Notes under the pieces: generated by a model
Databases searched by the model: none
What the model was told of the DNA's origin: nothing
The model's input: only the letters and a program-made list of their open reading frames with translations
Shown here: positions 15,660-24,082 of the stretch, in pieces
Layout: every line of letters begins with the position of its first letter
Numbering within the stretch: position 1 is the first letter of the stretch
Translations under genes and position numbers: made by a program
Assembly: GCA_963743705.1 (NCBI GenBank)
Contig: CAVUQS010000021.1
Coordinates: forward strand, 310,001-374,000
Length of the DNA: 64,000 bases
Reading direction: 5' to 3'
DNA from: PALSA-243 sp963743705
GTDB taxonomy: Bacteria > Acidobacteriota > Terriglobia > Bryobacterales > Bryobacteraceae

Positions 15660-18329
15660 CTACGCGCGAGCCGGATCCTTCTTTTCCGCGTCGATTCCGA
15701 GGTCCGCGATGGCGGCCTTCGCCTTCTTCCCGTCGAACTTGCCATCGCGCGCCAGCCGCGAAAGCGCCGCGGCCGCGATGTTCTCGGCGTTGATCTCGAA
15801 ATGCTTGCGCAGCCACTCGCGGTTATCGCTGCGGCCGAAACCATCGGTGCCCAGCGTTTCGAGGCGTCCCGGCAGCCACGGCGCGATCTGGTCCGGCACC
15901 GCCTTCATGTAATCCGTCGCCGCCACAATCGGTCCATCCACGCCCTTCAGCGCTTCCACGATATACGGAGTGCGCGCCGGGTCGCCCGGATGCAAACGGT
16001 TCCAGCGTTCCGCTTCGAGCGCGTCGCGCCGCAGTTCGTTGTAGCTGGTGACGCTCCAGACGTCGCTGGCGATGTTGTATTTCTCGGCGAGAATCTGCTG
16101 CGCCCGCAGCGCTTCGTTCAGAATCGGGCCGCTGCCGAACAACTGCACCTTCGGCTTGCCCTTGGCCGCGCTGCGGAACTTGTAAATGCCCTTGAGCACG
16201 CCCTCGGGATTGAGACCTTCCGGCATCGCCGGCATGGCGTAGTTTTCGTTGTAGAGCGTGATGTAGTAGAAGCGGTCTTCGCCTTCCTGATACATGCGCC
16301 GGATGCCGTCCTGCACGATGATGGCGATCTCATACGCATACGCCGGGTCGTAAGAAGCGCACGTCGGCACGGTGCTCGAAAGCACCAGGCTGTGTCCGTC
16401 CTGATGCTGCAGGCCCTCGCCCGAAAGCGTGGTGCGTCCCGCGGTTCCACCGCACAGGAAGCCTTTGCCCCGCGCATCGCCAAACGCCCAAACCAGGTCG
16501 CCGATGCGCTGGAACCCGAACATCGAATAATAGATGAAGAACGGAATCATCTCCGTCTGGTAGTTGGCGTAGGCCGTGCCCGCTGCCGTGAACGACGACA
16601 TCGAACCGGCCTCGGTAATCCCTTCTTCCAGAATCTGCCCGTCTTTCGATTCCTTGTAGTACAAGAAAATGTCGGCGTCGTGCGGCTTATAGAGCTGCCC
16701 TTGGCTCGCGTAGATGCCGAACTGGCGGAACAAAGACTCCATGCCGAACGTCCGCGCTTCATCGGGAATAATCGGCACCACGCGCTTGCCGATGTCGTTG
16801 TGCTTCATCAGCAGCGTCAGGATGCGCACGAACGCCATGGTGCTCGATACTTCGCGGCCGCCCGACCCTTCCAGCGATTCCTTCAAGTAGTCCAGCGGCG
16901 GCGCCTTGATCTGCGAAGGCGGTACCGAACGCGAGGGCACGTAGCCGCCCAGTTGCCGGCGCCGTTCCTGCATGTAGGCGATTTCGGAGCTATCGGCCGG
17001 CGGACGGAAGAGGCCGGCGTTCTTCGCTGCTTCATCCGGAATCGGAATCTCGAAGCGCGAGCGGAAATAGAGAATCTCCTGCTCGTTCAGCTTCTTTTGC
17101 TGGTGCGTGATGTTGCGGCCTTCGCCGGCTTCGCCCAGCCCATAACCCTTGATGGTGTGCGCCAGAATCACCGTGGGCCTGCCCGTGGTCTCCACCGCTT
17201 GCTTATAAGCGTTGTAGACCTTGCGCGGGTCGTGCCCGCCGCGATGCAGGCTATCGATCTGTTCATCCGAGAGATTCGCCGCCATGTCGCGCAGTTCGGG
17301 CGTATTGAAGAGATTTTCGCGGATAAACCCGCCGCCCTTGGTGCACATGGTCTGGAATTCGCCGTCGACGATTTCGCCCAGGCGCTTCTGCAGCGCTCCG
17401 TTGACGTCGCGCGCCAGCAGATCGTCCCAATCCGAACCCCAAACCACCTTGATCACGTTCCAGCCGGCGCCGCGATACGCCGCTTCCAGCTCTTGGATCA
17501 CCTTGCCGTTGCCACGCACCGGCCCATCCAGACGCTGCAAATTGCAGTTGATGACGAAAATCAGGTTGTCCAGCTTTTCGCGCGAGGCCAGCGTGATCGA
17601 GCCCATCGATTCCGGCTCGTCCATTTCGCCATCGCCCAGAAACGCCCAGACCTTGCGGCCGGTCGCCGGGATCAGATTGCGATTTTCCATGTACCGCATG
17701 AAGCGCGCCTGGTAAATCGCGCACAGCGGGCCGAGACCCATCGAAACCGTCGGAAAGCTCCAGAAATCCGGCATCAGCCACGGGTGCGGATATGAGGAAA
17801 GCCCGGGCGCGCCGCGCAATTCATGACGGAAATTGTTCAGGTGCTCTTCCGTGAGACGCCCTTCCAGAAACGCGCGCGCATAGATTCCCGGCGAGGCGTG
17901 TCCCTGGAAATAAATCAGGTCGCCCGGCTGATCGTCATACTTCGCGCGGAAGAAGTGGTTGAATCCCACCTCGAGCAGCGTCGCCAGCGAGGCATACGTC
18001 GAAATATGCCCGCCGATGCCCGCATCGTATTTATTCTGGTGCACCACCATGGCCATCGCGTTCCAACGGATAAGGCTCTTGATGCGCCGCTCCATCGCGC
18101 GATCGCCGGGATAGGGAACTTCCTGCTCCACAGTGATGGTGTTTACGTAGGGCGTATTCAACTGCACAGGCAGTTCAACGCCATCGAGCCGGGCACGTTC
18201 CGTCAGCCGTTCTAACAGGAACATAGCCCGGTCAGGTCCCGCCTGGTCGATGATTTCGTCCAGGGCGTCGACCCACTCCGAGGTTTCTTGCGGGTTAAGG
18301 TCGACCCGCTCCGTCAGTTTTTGGTGCAT
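15660..18329 (-). CDS. aceE: Pyruvate dehydrogenase E1 component, homodimeric
   Basis: 889 residues, close to the 887 of E. coli AceE. Decarboxylates pyruvate with thiamine diphosphate and passes the acetyl group to E2 lipoyl domains. Recognised segments: FYQGHASPGIYARAFLEGRL, the ThDP-binding GDGEMDEPES ending in INCNLQRLDG, HTIKGYGLGEAGEGRNITHQ, and EGLQHQDGHS toward the C-terminus. Genes for E2 (aceF) and E3 (lpd) are not in this window, so the complex is encoded at more than one locus. The start region faces the homoserine dehydrogenase gene across a 135 bp spacer holding an inverted repeat. Confidence 0.96.
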   Translation of the reverse strand: MHQKLTERVDLNPQETSEWVDALDEIIDQAGPDRAMFLLERLTERARLDGVELPVQLNTPYVNTITVEQEVPYPGDRAMERRIKSLIRWNAMAMVVHQNKYDAGIGGHISTYASLATLLEVGFNHFFRAKYDDQPGDLIYFQGHASPGIYARAFLEGRLTEEHLNNFRHELRGAPGLSSYPHPWLMPDFWSFPTVSMGLGPLCAIYQARFMRYMENRNLIPATGRKVWAFLGDGEMDEPESMGSITLASREKLDNLIFVINCNLQRLDGPVRGNGKVIQELEAAYRGAGWNVIKVVWGSDWDDLLARDVNGALQKRLGEIVDGEFQTMCTKGGGFIRENLFNTPELRDMAANLSDEQIDSLHRGGHDPRKVYNAYKQAVETTGRPTVILAHTIKGYGLGEAGEGRNITHQQKKLNEQEILYFRSRFEIPIPDEAAKNAGLFRPPADSSEIAYMQERRRQLGGYVPSRSVPPSQIKAPPLDYLKESLEGSGGREVSSTMAFVRILTLLMKHNDIGKRVVPIIPDEARTFGMESLFRQFGIYASQGQLYKPHDADIFLYYKESKDGQILEEGITEAGSMSSFTAAGTAYANYQTEMIPFFIYYSMFGFQRIGDLVWAFGDARGKGFLCGGTAGRTTLSGEGLQHQDGHSLVLSSTVPTCASYDPAYAYEIAIIVQDGIRRMYQEGEDRFYYITLYNENYAMPAMPEGLNPEGVLKGIYKFRSAAKGKPKVQLFGSGPILNEALRAQQILAEKYNIASDVWSVTSYNELRRDALEAERWNRLHPGDPARTPYIVEALKGVDGPIVAATDYMKAVPDQIAPWLPGRLETLGTDGFGRSDNREWLRKHFEINAENIAAAALSRLARDGKFDGKKAKAAIADLGIDAEKKDPARA

Positions 18330-18362
18330 GGATAATTTCCATTATAAGTGACGCCGTTCTTC

Positions 18363-18428
18363 GACGCAGAGACGCAGAGGCGCAGAGCAGAAAGGCCTTA
18401 AATCTCTGTGTCTTTGCGCCTCTGCGTC
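18363..18428. repeat. Imperfect inverted repeat of GACGCAGAG type
   Basis: The left arm GACGCAGAGACGCAGAG... and the right arm ...GCGCCTCTGCGTC are imperfect inverted copies. Direct repeats of CGCAGAG also occur inside. It fills the spacer between the divergent aceE and hom genes. Such CTCTGCGTC-rich elements occur between genes in many bacteria. Confidence 0.75.
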
Positions 18429-18464
18429 AAAACCGCACTTTCGCCCTACGTTAGAATAGGCCCC

Positions 18465-19769
18465 ATGGAGGAAGTCCGCGTAGGGATTGTCGGCCTTGGG
18501 AATGTTGGCGGCGGCACGCTGTCGATTCTGGCCGAGAACGGCGATCAGATCGCCTTGAAATTGGGTTTCCGGCTGAGGGTTGTCGCGGTTTGTAGCCGTT
18601 CGGTTGCTTCGAAGCAGCTTCCGGCTGCGTTCGATGGCGTATTCAAGACCACCGATTGGCGCGAAATCGTCAGCCACCCGGATGTCCAGATCGTCGTCGA
18701 ACTGGTCGGCGGCACGGGCGTCGCTTCCGAGATCGTGGAAGCGGCCATTCAGAACCGGAAATCGGTCGTTACCGCCAACAAAGAGTTGATGGCGGCATGC
18801 GGCCCAGAAATTTGGGATCGCGCGATCCGTTCCGGCATCAATCTCGCTATGGAAGCGAGCGTGTGCGGCGGCATCCCGATTCATGCCGTGCTGCGCGAAG
18901 GTATTTCGGGCGATAACGTGAAGGCGCTGTACGGCATTCTCAACGGGACGTGCAATTACATCCTGACCGAGATGGAAAAGCGCGGCGTCTCACAAGCCAA
19001 TGTGCTCGAGGAAGCGCAGGCGCTCGGCTACGCCGAGGCCGATCCCAGCGCCGATATCGATGGCTACGACGCCCGGTCGAAGCTGGTGCTGCTGGCCGCG
19101 CTCGCGTTTGGGGAAAAAATCACCCCTTCCGACATCTTTATTGAAGGCATCCGCCGCATCACGCCGATTGATTTCCGTTACGCCTCGCAGTTGAAGCACA
19201 CCATCCGTCTGATCTGCGGAGCGCGCAAGATTCCCGAAGGTCTGGTGCTTTACGTACGGCCGGCGCTCATTCCCACTTCCACCATTCTTGCCGGAGTGCA
19301 GGGCGCTTATAACGCGGTGTGGGTGCGCGGCGAATACGGCGAAGACACGTTTTATTACGGATGGGGCGCGGGCGCGCGGCCTACCGGCGTCGCCGTGGTC
19401 AGCGATCTGATGCGCGTGGCGCGCGAAATCCGCAGCGGCAGTCCAGAGCGCGTTTCGCCCTTCGCCCACGAGCGTCTCGGCCAGAATATGCCGGTCTCGG
19501 TGATGTTCCAGAAGCGGGCCTACTATCTGCGCTTCCGCGTGGACGATCGGCCCGGCATCATCGCTTCCCTGGCTGGCGTTTTGATGCGCAAGAACATCGG
19601 CGTCGAAGCCGTCTTGCAGGAACCCTGCGAAACCCGGCACGATCTGCCGTTCGTCATCATCGCCGAGCCCACTTACGAACATTCCATGCGCGAAGCATTG
19701 GACGAAATGGCCCAGCTCGATTTCATGCGCGAAACGCCGCTGGCGCTGCCCATGGAGACGTCATTGTGA
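18465..19769 (+). CDS. hom: Homoserine dehydrogenase with ACT domain
   Basis: 434 residues. Reduces aspartate semialdehyde to homoserine for threonine and methionine synthesis. Rossmann fingerprint VGIVGLGNVGGGTLSIL at the N-terminus, catalytic region NGTCNYILTEME and EAQALGYAEADPSADI (dimer and substrate loop), then a C-terminal ACT domain (YYLRFRVDDRPGIIASLAGV) that usually gives threonine feedback. The start is the ATG at 18465; an ATG at 18408 in frame lies inside the inverted repeat and adds only non-conserved residues. The stop overlaps the next gene's GTG (GTGA). Confidence 0.95.
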   Translation: MEEVRVGIVGLGNVGGGTLSILAENGDQIALKLGFRLRVVAVCSRSVASKQLPAAFDGVFKTTDWREIVSHPDVQIVVELVGGTGVASEIVEAAIQNRKSVVTANKELMAACGPEIWDRAIRSGINLAMEASVCGGIPIHAVLREGISGDNVKALYGILNGTCNYILTEMEKRGVSQANVLEEAQALGYAEADPSADIDGYDARSKLVLLAALAFGEKITPSDIFIEGIRRITPIDFRYASQLKHTIRLICGARKIPEGLVLYVRPALIPTSTILAGVQGAYNAVWVRGEYGEDTFYYGWGAGARPTGVAVVSDLMRVAREIRSGSPERVSPFAHERLGQNMPVSVMFQKRAYYLRFRVDDRPGIIASLAGVLMRKNIGVEAVLQEPCETRHDLPFVIIAEPTYEHSMREALDEMAQLDFMRETPLALPMETSL

Positions 19770-20377
19770 ATCGCGCGTGGCTCCTCTTCGCCGCAGTTGC
19801 CGTCCTCTCGGCGCAGGGGAATCCACCGGCTCAGCCCGCTCCCGACTCGGTCCAGCGGCCCGCCGTGCTCATCCGCGAAATCAAGCTCGATCCGGGGATG
19901 ACCGTAGCCGATATCGGCACCGGTATCGGCAATATGCTGCCGCTTCTCAGCCGCCGGGTCGGCCCCACCGGCCGCGTGATCGCTCAGGACACCGAAGACG
20001 ATTTTCTCGCCGCCGCTAAAGATGCCGCCACCAGCCAGCATCTGAGCAACGTGACCTTCATCAAAGGCGCGGAAGACGATCCCAAACTCCCGGAAGCGCA
20101 GGTGGATATTGTCTTCGCGTATGACGTTTATCACAACTTCAAAGATCCCGCGAAGATGCTGGCCGCCTTCTACAAGGCCCTTCGCCCCGATGGCAAGCTG
20201 GTGATCGTCGAATATTACAAGCGCCAATCGGCCATGCCGGATGGAAAAGCGCTCACCCGCATCCGTCTCGACATGCCGGATCTCATCAAGGAACTCGAAG
20301 CCAACCATTTCCATTTGATCGAAGAAAAAGAGTACGCCAAGAATGTGCAGTACTTGCTCATTCTGGAAAAGAGTTGA
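19766..20377 (+). CDS. Exported SAM-dependent methyltransferase-like protein
   Basis: 203 residues, GTG start overlapping the hom stop by 4 bp. The N-terminus (NRAWLLFAAVAVLSAQ) looks like a signal peptide, which is odd for a SAM enzyme. The fold is class I: VADIGTGIGNMLPLLSRRVG (motif I), VIAQDTEDDF, DIVFAYDVYHNF (motif IV region) and LRPDGKLVIVEYY. Substrate unknown. The export signal could be a membrane anchor facing the cytoplasm instead. Transcribed with hom and probably with the thioredoxin gene 6 bp downstream. Confidence 0.78.
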   Translation: MNRAWLLFAAVAVLSAQGNPPAQPAPDSVQRPAVLIREIKLDPGMTVADIGTGIGNMLPLLSRRVGPTGRVIAQDTEDDFLAAAKDAATSQHLSNVTFIKGAEDDPKLPEAQVDIVFAYDVYHNFKDPAKMLAAFYKALRPDGKLVIVEYYKRQSAMPDGKALTRIRLDMPDLIKELEANHFHLIEEKEYAKNVQYLLILEKS

Positions 20378-20383
20378 ATCGCA

Positions 20384-21127
20384 ATGAAGAAGTTTCTCAG
20401 CTTTACCTGCCTGGCTGCGCTGCTTTTGCCGCTGGGCGCCGCCGACCAGAAAAAAGCCGCGGGCAACGACACCATCACCCACGACCAGGCGGATCAAATC
20501 TTGAGCGAGCTTCGCCAGATCCGGCAATTGCTTGAAAAGCAGGGCGCCCCCGCACAGCCCGCCGCCCCGCCGCACGCTCGCCTGCACATGGAAGGCGCCC
20601 CGATGATCGGCAAGAAGGAAGCGCCGCTTACGATGGTCGAATTTACCGACTACCAGTGCCCCTTCTGCCAGCGCTTCCACATGCAGGTCTACAACCTGTT
20701 GAAGAAGGATTACATCGACACCGGCAAGCTGCGCTTCTATGCCCGCGATCTGCCGCTTGATCAGATCCATCCCAACGCCATGCGCGCGGCGCAGGCCGCC
20801 CGTTGCGCCGGCGATCAGGGACAGTTCTGGTCGCTGCGCGAAATCATGTCTTCGCACCCCGAGGCCCTCGATCTCAACAGCCTCGTGGCCGACGCCTCCG
20901 TGGTGAAGATCAATCCCGACGCCTTCCGCACCTGCGTCGAAAGCGGCAAGTATAAGGAAGCCGTGCAAGGCGATCTGCTAGAAGCCATGAAGATCGGCGC
21001 CGATGGCACCCCTGCTTTCGTTGTCGGGAAGAGCACCCCGGATGGCGTCGATGGCGAATTGATCGTAGGCGCCCAGCCCTACAACCTCTTTCAGGAAAAG
21101 TTCCGCACGCTCGGCGTCGAGAAGTAG
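20384..21127 (+). CDS. Exported DsbA-like thioredoxin-fold oxidoreductase
   Basis: 247 residues with a signal peptide (MKKFLSFTCLAALLLPLGAA). A short coiled coil (ILSELRQIRQLLEKQ) leads to a DsbA/DsbG-type domain with the catalytic CPFC in VEFTDYQCPFCQRF, the helical insertion with AARCAGDQGQFW, and the cis-Pro loop DGTPAFVVG. It would introduce or isomerise disulfides in the periplasm. It starts 6 bp after the methyltransferase stop, so they are likely co-transcribed. Confidence 0.88.
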   Translation: MKKFLSFTCLAALLLPLGAADQKKAAGNDTITHDQADQILSELRQIRQLLEKQGAPAQPAAPPHARLHMEGAPMIGKKEAPLTMVEFTDYQCPFCQRFHMQVYNLLKKDYIDTGKLRFYARDLPLDQIHPNAMRAAQAARCAGDQGQFWSLREIMSSHPEALDLNSLVADASVVKINPDAFRTCVESGKYKEAVQGDLLEAMKIGADGTPAFVVGKSTPDGVDGELIVGAQPYNLFQEKFRTLGVEK

Positions 21128-21305
21128 CCTCGCCGGGCGCTGTCTGTACGCGATCTCGCGGTTTATAGCCCGCAAGGCCCTCGCGCGGGAGCCTTGCGTG
21201 CGAATTCGCCGCAATACCCAATTGATTCTACATCCAGCCGCAGGCTTGTTCTATCCGGGCTGTAGGCGCTGTTCGTAGTGCAAGTCGGCGCCAAGCGTAC
21301 ACGCA

Positions 21306-22142
21306 ATGAACAAGCCAAACTTGGTGTCTAGACTTGCAGTCATAACCCTCACATTTCCCGGAATCTCACGCGCCATCGACCTGCAACCATACACGCTCAA
21401 GGCTTGGAGCGACTACATCGCCAGCGCCGATGCGCGCATGCAGGGTCGCTTGGACGGTAAGCGGCCGTTCTTGTGGATAGACGAAGCGGGCCGCAACACC
21501 AGGCTTCGGCCCGGTGAACCGGTGGTTTCGCCCGTTTTCGGCAACGGATCGCAGACCGTGCCGGGCGGCCTCATTCACGACTGGATTGGGGCGGTTTTTA
21601 TCCCCAATGTCACGATAGAAGAGTTGCGCGCCGTGTTGGGCGACTACGACCGGTACAAGGAGTTCTACAGCCCAGTAGTCGTCGAATCCAAATCGCTCCC
21701 CTGCCCAGAACCCGATCGGCGCTTCTCCATGATTTGGCATCATAGGGCATTCTTCATCGAGGCCGCCATCGAAGCTCAATATCAGTCGCGTGCCTTCACG
21801 GTCGATTCGCGGCGCGGATATAGCTTCGTGACGACGACGCAGGTGCGCGAGATCGAATCGTTCGGGCAAAAGGGGCAGCGCTTCCTGCCGCCCGACCACG
21901 GCAACGGCTTCATCTGGCGATTTCATAGCATTTCGCGATATGAGGAACGCGACGGCGGGGTGACCCTCGAATTGGAAGCCATGGCCTTGACGCGCGACAT
22001 GCCGCCGTCGCTGCGTTGGCTCATCGGACCGATTGTCAGCCGTCTCTCCATGAATTCGCTCACCAACGCGCTGCGCCAGACCCGCGATGCCGTTCAATCG
22101 GCGCCACGGAAATCCACCGCGGCGGCTCAAAACCGCCAGTAA
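21306..22142 (+). CDS. SRPBCC/START-like protein, probably exported
   Basis: 278 residues. Begins with a hydrophobic segment (VSRLAVITLTFPGISRA) that could be a signal peptide. The middle has the helix-grip pattern of SRPBCC proteins: DWIGAVFIPNVTIEELRAVLGDYDRYKEFYSPVV, where a ligand or lipid cavity would form, followed by strands and a C-terminal helix (PSLRWLIGPIVSRLSMNSLTNALRQTR). Ligand and role unknown. It is separated from both neighbours by 180-210 bp. Confidence 0.68.
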   Translation: MNKPNLVSRLAVITLTFPGISRAIDLQPYTLKAWSDYIASADARMQGRLDGKRPFLWIDEAGRNTRLRPGEPVVSPVFGNGSQTVPGGLIHDWIGAVFIPNVTIEELRAVLGDYDRYKEFYSPVVVESKSLPCPEPDRRFSMIWHHRAFFIEAAIEAQYQSRAFTVDSRRGYSFVTTTQVREIESFGQKGQRFLPPDHGNGFIWRFHSISRYEERDGGVTLELEAMALTRDMPPSLRWLIGPIVSRLSMNSLTNALRQTRDAVQSAPRKSTAAAQNRQ

Positions 22143-22173
22143 GCGAACGCCGTTCCCCTTTCGAAACACACTC

Positions 22174-22209
22174 GCGTTTCACTTTGAAACGCGTTCCATT
22201 TTGAAACGC
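22174..22209. promoter_or_regulatory. GCGTTTCA/TGAAACGC inverted and direct repeats upstream of sigma factor
   Basis: GCGTTTCA (22174-22181) and TGAAACGC (22185-22192) form a perfect inverted repeat with a 3 bp centre. A third copy, TGAAACGC, lies at 22202-22209, 17 bp on. Placement 140-180 bp before the sigma factor gene suggests an operator, but no binding protein is known. Confidence 0.5.
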
Positions 22210-22351
22210 CTCTAAGGCTTTCTACTTACTGAAATTAAGCAACTTACGCGTTCTTGAACTTGGTCCTGCCCGTGCATTCTTTAGGGCTGCCGGCCGATAA
22301 AACGGCCCGCACAAATCAAAAAGAAGAAATCGGAAAGAGAGGACCAGGAAC

Positions 22352-23107
22352 ATGACCGCTCAAAGTGTGCCCGTACGCAACCAGAAGATCACGCGCGAAG
22401 TGCGCGACAGAATCGTGCTCGACCACATGCCGCTCGCCAAGGCCATCGCCATCCGCGTGCATGAAAATCTCCCCGTGCATGTCGAGCTCGATGATCTCAT
22501 TCACGCCGGCGTGCTGGGTCTCTTCGATGCGGTCGAAAAGTACGACGCCACCAAGAACGTCGAGTTCCAGGCTTACGCCAAGCACCGCATCAAGGGCGCG
22601 ATCCTCGACAGCCTTCGCCAGGCCGATTGGGCTTCGCGCGATATGCGCCGCCGCCAGAAGAAAGTCGACTCCGTCTCGCGCGATTTCTCGGCCAAGCACG
22701 GGCGCATGCCGAGCGAAAACGAAATCGCCTCCGAAATGGGAGTCTCCACCGATCGCTGGCGCAAGATGTCGATGGAACTGCGCAACATCGGTCTGGTCTC
22801 CACCACGCCGCGCGAAGATCTGGACCGCGCTCCCGAGAAGGAATTCCCCGCCGACGCCGGCGTACAGCCTGACCGCATCTGTGAGCGCCGCCAACTCAGA
22901 ACCAAGCTCGATCGCGCCATCGGCATGCTGCCCGAGCGCTATCAGAAAGTCGTGTTCCTCTACTACACCAACGACATGACGATGAAGGAAATCGGCGACA
23001 TGCTGGGCGTCAACGAGAGCCGCATCTCGCAAATCCACAAGCTGGCCCTGCAGAAAATGGCCGTCTGCCTGCAATCGGAAGGCATCGCGTCAGCGGCGGC
23101 GCTATAA
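22352..23107 (+). CDS. FliA/WhiG family RNA polymerase sigma factor
   Basis: 251 residues. Region 2 is clear: DDLIHAGVLGLFDAVEKYD and FQAYAKHRIKGAILDSLR, followed by DMRRRQKKVD. Region 3 (AKHGRMPSENEIASEMGVS) and region 4 with its helix-turn-helix (MKEIGDMLGVNESRISQIHKLAL) complete a sigma28-type factor. Such factors direct flagellar or developmental genes; no flagellar genes are nearby. AGAGAGGACCAGGA precedes the ATG. A 17 bp-spaced repeat array upstream may control it. Converges on the exported isomerase gene across a double hairpin. Confidence 0.88.
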   Translation: MTAQSVPVRNQKITREVRDRIVLDHMPLAKAIAIRVHENLPVHVELDDLIHAGVLGLFDAVEKYDATKNVEFQAYAKHRIKGAILDSLRQADWASRDMRRRQKKVDSVSRDFSAKHGRMPSENEIASEMGVSTDRWRKMSMELRNIGLVSTTPREDLDRAPEKEFPADAGVQPDRICERRQLRTKLDRAIGMLPERYQKVVFLYYTNDMTMKEIGDMLGVNESRISQIHKLALQKMAVCLQSEGIASAAAL

Positions 23108-23119
23108 AGTATGTGGGGC

Positions 23120-23154
23120 CAGCGCTTCGGCGCTGCCGCCGGGCTTTGGCCCGG
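23120..23154. terminator. Double hairpin between convergent genes
   Basis: CAGCGC-TTCG-GCGCTG (23120-23135) is followed by CCGGGC-TTTG-GCCCGG (23139-23154). Both are short GC-rich stems with tight loops in a 50 bp gap between convergent genes. There is no T-run, so termination is inferred from position. Confidence 0.4.
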
Positions 23155-23157
23155 GTG

Positions 23158-24069
23158 TTAACCGCCGTAAATCGCCGCGCGCTGCTTCTTCAGAAAGGCG
23201 AGATCCTTGCGCACCGCGGCCAGGTTGTCCTTTTCGGCATACTCCACTTGCAGCGTAATAGGCCCCATGAACCTCGCCTTCGCCAACGCCGCAAAAAGCT
23301 TGGGCCAATCCACCATGCCTTCGCCCAGAGGGCATTGCTTGAGAGTCTTGCCGCCGTCGCCGGCCGCGCTCCACGCGCAATCGCGCGCCGTGACTTTCTT
23401 CAACCGCGGCAACGCCATCTGCAACGCCGAAACGCCGCCATCGTTCGCGCCGCCGCCATAGGCCGCCGCGTAGCCGGCGTCGAAATCGAATCCAACGAAC
23501 GTATCGAACGGCCTCATCGCCGCGTTCAAATCCGCGATCGAGCTACCTATATAGTTCGGCGTGGCGTTGCGCAGCGCGATTTGCATCTTTGCCGCATGCC
23601 CCAGCGCATTCAGCATCGAAATTTCACGTTGCGCCGCGACCGTGCTGATCATGCCGTCGCCATTGTTGGGCCACTCGCCCGGGCAAAAGATCGGGATGCC
23701 CATCTCGCTACCCCAGCCCATGATCGTGCGCAGTTCCTTGCTCTGCCCCGATGTCACCGTAGTGCTGAGCGCCGGCACATCGAGGTTGGAGCCAGTCATG
23801 GCTTCAATCGCGCGCTCCAGATGCAGATCGATATCGCCATCCAGTGGAATATGCCCGCCCGCCTGTACCGAAAGCTCCACGCCGTCGAATCCCATCATGC
23901 CCAGGAACGGGCCCATGTCGTTGTAATCGACCTTGAGCACTTCGGAAAACAGGCAAAGCGCCGGCGAACCGCGCGGCATGGGACCTGCGCCTTTTCTCTG
24001 CGCGCGCAGTCTGGCAGCCGCCATCGCTCCGCCTAATCCTGCTATCGCGCGGCGCCGGGAGATGCCCAT
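23158..24069 (-). CDS. Exported sugar phosphate isomerase/epimerase-like TIM barrel
   Basis: 303 residues. The N-terminus GISRRRAIAGLGGAMAAARL is a twin-arginine signal. The rest matches the AP-endonuclease family 2 / xylose-isomerase-like barrel: MGFDGVELSVQAGGHI near the start, VDWPKLFAALAKARFMGPITLQVEY near the end, with Glu, Asp and His residues placed for a metal. Such exported enzymes in Acidobacteria usually act on sugars or inositols; the substrate is unknown. The next gene downstream of its start, a HEAT protein, is read in the same direction, 13 bp away. Confidence 0.83.
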   Translation of the reverse strand: MGISRRRAIAGLGGAMAAARLRAQRKGAGPMPRGSPALCLFSEVLKVDYNDMGPFLGMMGFDGVELSVQAGGHIPLDGDIDLHLERAIEAMTGSNLDVPALSTTVTSGQSKELRTIMGWGSEMGIPIFCPGEWPNNGDGMISTVAAQREISMLNALGHAAKMQIALRNATPNYIGSSIADLNAAMRPFDTFVGFDFDAGYAAAYGGGANDGGVSALQMALPRLKKVTARDCAWSAAGDGGKTLKQCPLGEGMVDWPKLFAALAKARFMGPITLQVEYAEKDNLAAVRKDLAFLKKQRAAIYGG

Positions 24070-24082
24070 GTTTGTAGTGTAG

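Noticed and set aside
15801..17795. Long open frame antisense to aceE (664 codons)
   Set aside because: It is a shadow of the well-conserved aceE gene; the codon pattern is Arg/His/Ala-rich with no domain, as usual for antisense frames in GC-rich DNA.
18342..18884. Minus-strand frame over the start of hom
   Set aside because: Half of it is a translation of the inverted repeat at 18363-18428 and the rest is antisense to hom.
19673..20968. 431-codon frame antisense to the methyltransferase and DsbA-like genes
   Set aside because: It runs against three real genes and has no recognisable domain or start site.
22260..22275. sigma54 promoter for the sigma factor gene
   Set aside because: The spacing of GG and GC is right, but most other consensus positions do not match, so I list it only as a weak possibility in a finding.
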